Assembly (NCBI GenBank): GCA_017528425.1
Contig: JAFXOV010000044.1
Span: forward strand, 62,001-126,000
Length of the DNA: 64,000 nucleotides
Direction of reading: 5' to 3'
Source: Elusimicrobiota bacterium
GTDB taxonomy: Bacteria; Elusimicrobiota; Endomicrobiia; Endomicrobiales; Endomicrobiaceae
In this document: one piece after another, positions 62,273 through 64,000 of the stretch
Layout: each line of letters starts with the position of its first letter
Numbering within the stretch: the first letter of the stretch is position 1
Notes under the pieces: generated by a model
Databases searched by the model: none
Told to the model about the DNA's origin: nothing
The model's input: only the letters and a program-made list of their open reading frames with translations
Translations under genes and position numbers: made by a program

Positions 62273-63466
62273 CTACCAAACGAAAGCGATTGTTCCGCTT
62301 ATAACGTCTCCGCCGCTCTTCAACTTAATTTGGTAAATATATGTTCCGCTTTCCGCCCAATCACCGTTATCTTTTCTACCGTCCCAAATGGTAGGATCGG
62401 AACCGTCTGCGGATATCTTTCTTACTTTTCTGCCTTTCAAATTGTATATTGTTATACTGTCACCCTGTTGCAAATACTTAAATTCAAATCCGGGATATGT
62501 GCTGCCTATTTTACCTTTTACAACTATTCTGTTGTCCGGTCTGTAACTTGAATTATTTAAGTTAATACTTTCAATAACTCTGTAAGCACCCAACTTTGCC
62601 GCAACAAAAGAGTATATTTGGTTAGTTTTATCTACAGACAAGTTTGCACCTGCGGCAGTTTCCCAATCAAACCCGTTTTCATATTGCATACTGAACTTGT
62701 TTGCACTTGTTTCGTTTTGCAAAGGAAGATTTTTTATTTGTATAGGACTTTCAATTTCCGATAATCCTTCAACTTCAACGGAAGCCGTTGAAATTACGTT
62801 TTCTCTTGTGGAACCCGAACCGGAACCCTGTGACGAAGAATCCGTATCGTCAAGGAAGTTGACCGTAACTTTATGTTCACCGCTGTAAGCTCCCGCAGGA
62901 ACCGTAACGGTTACATAACCGTTATCCCCTTCTTTAGATTGGTCTCCGCAGAAAACTTTTTTCTGCCCGCCTTCGGATCCGTTAATGGTTTCTTCTATTA
63001 CACTTACAACGTTTGCGGTAACAAACGTTTCCGAAGATGCATCTACCGGAGTATAAAGGATATAATCTCCGTCTTCGGTAGCAAACGTAACTTTAATTCT
63101 GTATTCTATAATTTGATTATCTTTTGTTATTGCACCTTTTTCCGTGCCGATATAAAAAGCTCTTTTGTTAGGAACAGCATCTTTTGTTACTTCAACAACT
63201 TCGCCGGAATCCAACTTATATTCCAAAACTGCATTTGCGGCACTTGCTTCACCGAAATTTGCAAGAACTTTTGCATTCAATATTCCGCCTGCCAAAACAG
63301 TTTCTATCTGCTCGTGTTCCACTATAGGATCTATAAAAGTAAAATTAACTTCGGATGTTATTGTTTTTACCGTTTCGGTTGAAGCGGCATAAACATTAAC
63401 CAATCCGAGCGATACCAACAAAGCGGATACTATTAAGATTGAAAAATTTTTAAAAACTCTTTCCAT
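62273..63466 (-). CDS. Secreted surface protein with FlgD/Ig-type C-terminal tail, module 2
   Basis: The 397 residues start with a signal peptide (1-27, VNVYAAS), pass through beta-rich domains (ILNAKVLANFGEASAANAVLEY near 65) and end in the same tail as the 57717 protein (IYNLKGRKVRKI, WDGRKDNGDWAESGTYIYQIKLK, SGTIAFVW). A low-complexity Ser/Gly stretch (DSSSQGSGSGS) lies near 230. The start overlaps the upstream gene by 34 bases. It is a probable surface cargo protein paired with the PorV-like barrel downstream. Confidence 0.75.
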   Translation of the reverse strand: MERVFKNFSILIVSALLVSLGLVNVYAASTETVKTITSEVNFTFIDPIVEHEQIETVLAGGILNAKVLANFGEASAANAVLEYKLDSGEVVEVTKDAVPNKRAFYIGTEKGAITKDNQIIEYRIKVTFATEDGDYILYTPVDASSETFVTANVVSVIEETINGSEGGQKKVFCGDQSKEGDNGYVTVTVPAGAYSGEHKVTVNFLDDTDSSSQGSGSGSTRENVISTASVEVEGLSEIESPIQIKNLPLQNETSANKFSMQYENGFDWETAAGANLSVDKTNQIYSFVAAKLGAYRVIESINLNNSSYRPDNRIVVKGKIGSTYPGFEFKYLQQGDSITIYNLKGRKVRKISADGSDPTIWDGRKDNGDWAESGTYIYQIKLKSGGDVISGTIAFVW

Positions 63467-64000
63467 TTAGCTTTTAACTTTTCCCAAAAACTTTTTATTT
63501 TTTCTATACTATCTTTTTCAACTTTAAACTTAACTTCTTTTGTTGCCTGTTTGCCTAAATCTTTTATTGTAAAAACAGCAACGTATGTTCCTTCGTCCAA
63601 TGGTCCTATGCTGTCAATAAATATTTTCGAACTTTCACAAAATGTAGGAACTGTTTCTTCTATATTAACAACTTTTATTTCCTTTGTTTTTTTAGAATCA
63701 AAAATCTGTATTTGGCCGGAATGTCTTATATGAACATTACCGGTATTTTTTATAAGCATCTTATAATAAAAATTCTCATCTCTGTCACCTTTAGCAAAAT
63801 CCACAGACTCTATTTCAAAATTTATATTTTCGGTTCCTTCGACTATAACATAAATAGGGACGGAAATTGAAAGATTTATCATTTCACTTTGATCCACACT
63901 GAACTTTACCCTGCCGCAAAGAGAACCTTTCATTTTATCGTTTATGGTAACTTCGTAAGGAACTGTTACCGTTTCGCCTGGGTTCATATTAAATTCCATT
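63433..64000 (-). CDS. Ig-like/chaperone-like exported protein (5' end outside window)
   Basis: About 188 residues are visible, and the frame continues past the right edge, so the true start is probably missing. The sequence is beta-rich: MNPGETVTVPYEVTINDK, LCGRVKFSVDQSEMINLSISVPIYVIVEG, then KNTGNVHIRHSGQIQIFD and FTIKDLGKQATKEVKFKVE, ending in a Lys/Trp-rich helix (KSFWEKLKAKWKEFLKIF). The pattern resembles Ig-fold periplasmic chaperone-like proteins found beside surface-protein genes. Its stop lies inside the FlgD-tail gene, showing tight linkage. Confidence 0.6.
   Translation of the reverse strand, partial: MEFNMNPGETVTVPYEVTINDKMKGSLCGRVKFSVDQSEMINLSISVPIYVIVEGTENINFEIESVDFAKGDRDENFYYKMLIKNTGNVHIRHSGQIQIFDSKKTKEIKVVNIEETVPTFCESSKIFIDSIGPLDEGTYVAVFTIKDLGKQATKEVKFKVEKDSIEKIKSFWEKLKAKWKEFLKIFQS

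Overview
The window (about 64 kb, AT-rich) reads as chromosome of an anaerobic, Gram-negative-type bacterium. The envelope genes (signal peptides, beta-barrel proteins, a Wza-like exporter, a secretin fragment) show an outer membrane. Low GC, split transketolase, AddAB-type recombination, a TM1266-like hydrogenase-associated regulator, PorV-like proteins and FlgD/Ig-type C-terminal tails fit a gut or insect-associated Elusimicrobiota (Endomicrobium-like) genome. That placement is inference from gene content and was not tested by a search. Nearly all genes are on the minus strand. The plus-strand exceptions are tRNA-Arg/NifU/YfcE and a tandem pair of small outer-membrane proteins.

Region by region (minus-strand genes run right to left). 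1-18 kb: a partial UDP-glucuronate decarboxylase, an Ig-domain Na/Pi transporter, and a large nucleoside and deoxyribose utilisation set (cdd, mtnP, deoA/pdp, punA, deoB, split transketolase, deoC, rpiB, pduL, tpiA), with recJ, a GAF-domain membrane protein and a DUF4139 protein among them. 18-27.5 kb: polysaccharide export (tyrosine kinase, Wza-like), addB/addA and smpB. 27.6-36.3 kb: tRNA-Arg, nfu, a phosphodiesterase, pspC, a cupin regulator with an acyl-CoA ligase, coaE, polA, trxB, a TlpA-like protein and trxA. 36.5-38 kb: tandem outer-membrane proteins. 38-43 kb: a small Tad/Flp-like cluster including a 59-residue pilin-like gene, then gcvT and lpdA. 43-46.4 kb: a glycosyltransferase, then a probable RiPP operon (Cys-rich precursor, radical SAM/SPASM enzyme, TupA-like ATP-grasp). 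46.4-56.4 kb: proS, periplasmic proteins, a deacetylase, a lipid kinase, an M50 protease, coaX, two-subunit fumarase and malic enzyme. 56.5-64 kb: two copies of a surface module made of a FlgD-tailed secreted protein plus a PorV-like barrel.

Working together: nucleosides are cleaved to (deoxy)ribose-1-phosphate, moved to the 5-phosphate by DeoB, and fed either to DeoC (glyceraldehyde-3-phosphate plus acetaldehyde) or to RpiB and transketolase. TpiA takes up the triose and PduL could recover acetyl-phosphate. This resembles the enzyme set of sugar-phosphate microcompartments, but no shell gene is seen and PduL lacks an N-terminal targeting extension.

The most interesting system is the operon at 44063-46367. 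A strong promoter drives a 68-residue peptide with five regularly placed Cys. A hairpin with a U-tract follows, then a radical SAM/SPASM protein whose stop overlaps (ATGA) the start of an ATP-grasp ligase. The gaps between genes elsewhere carry several dispersed repeat families, described below.
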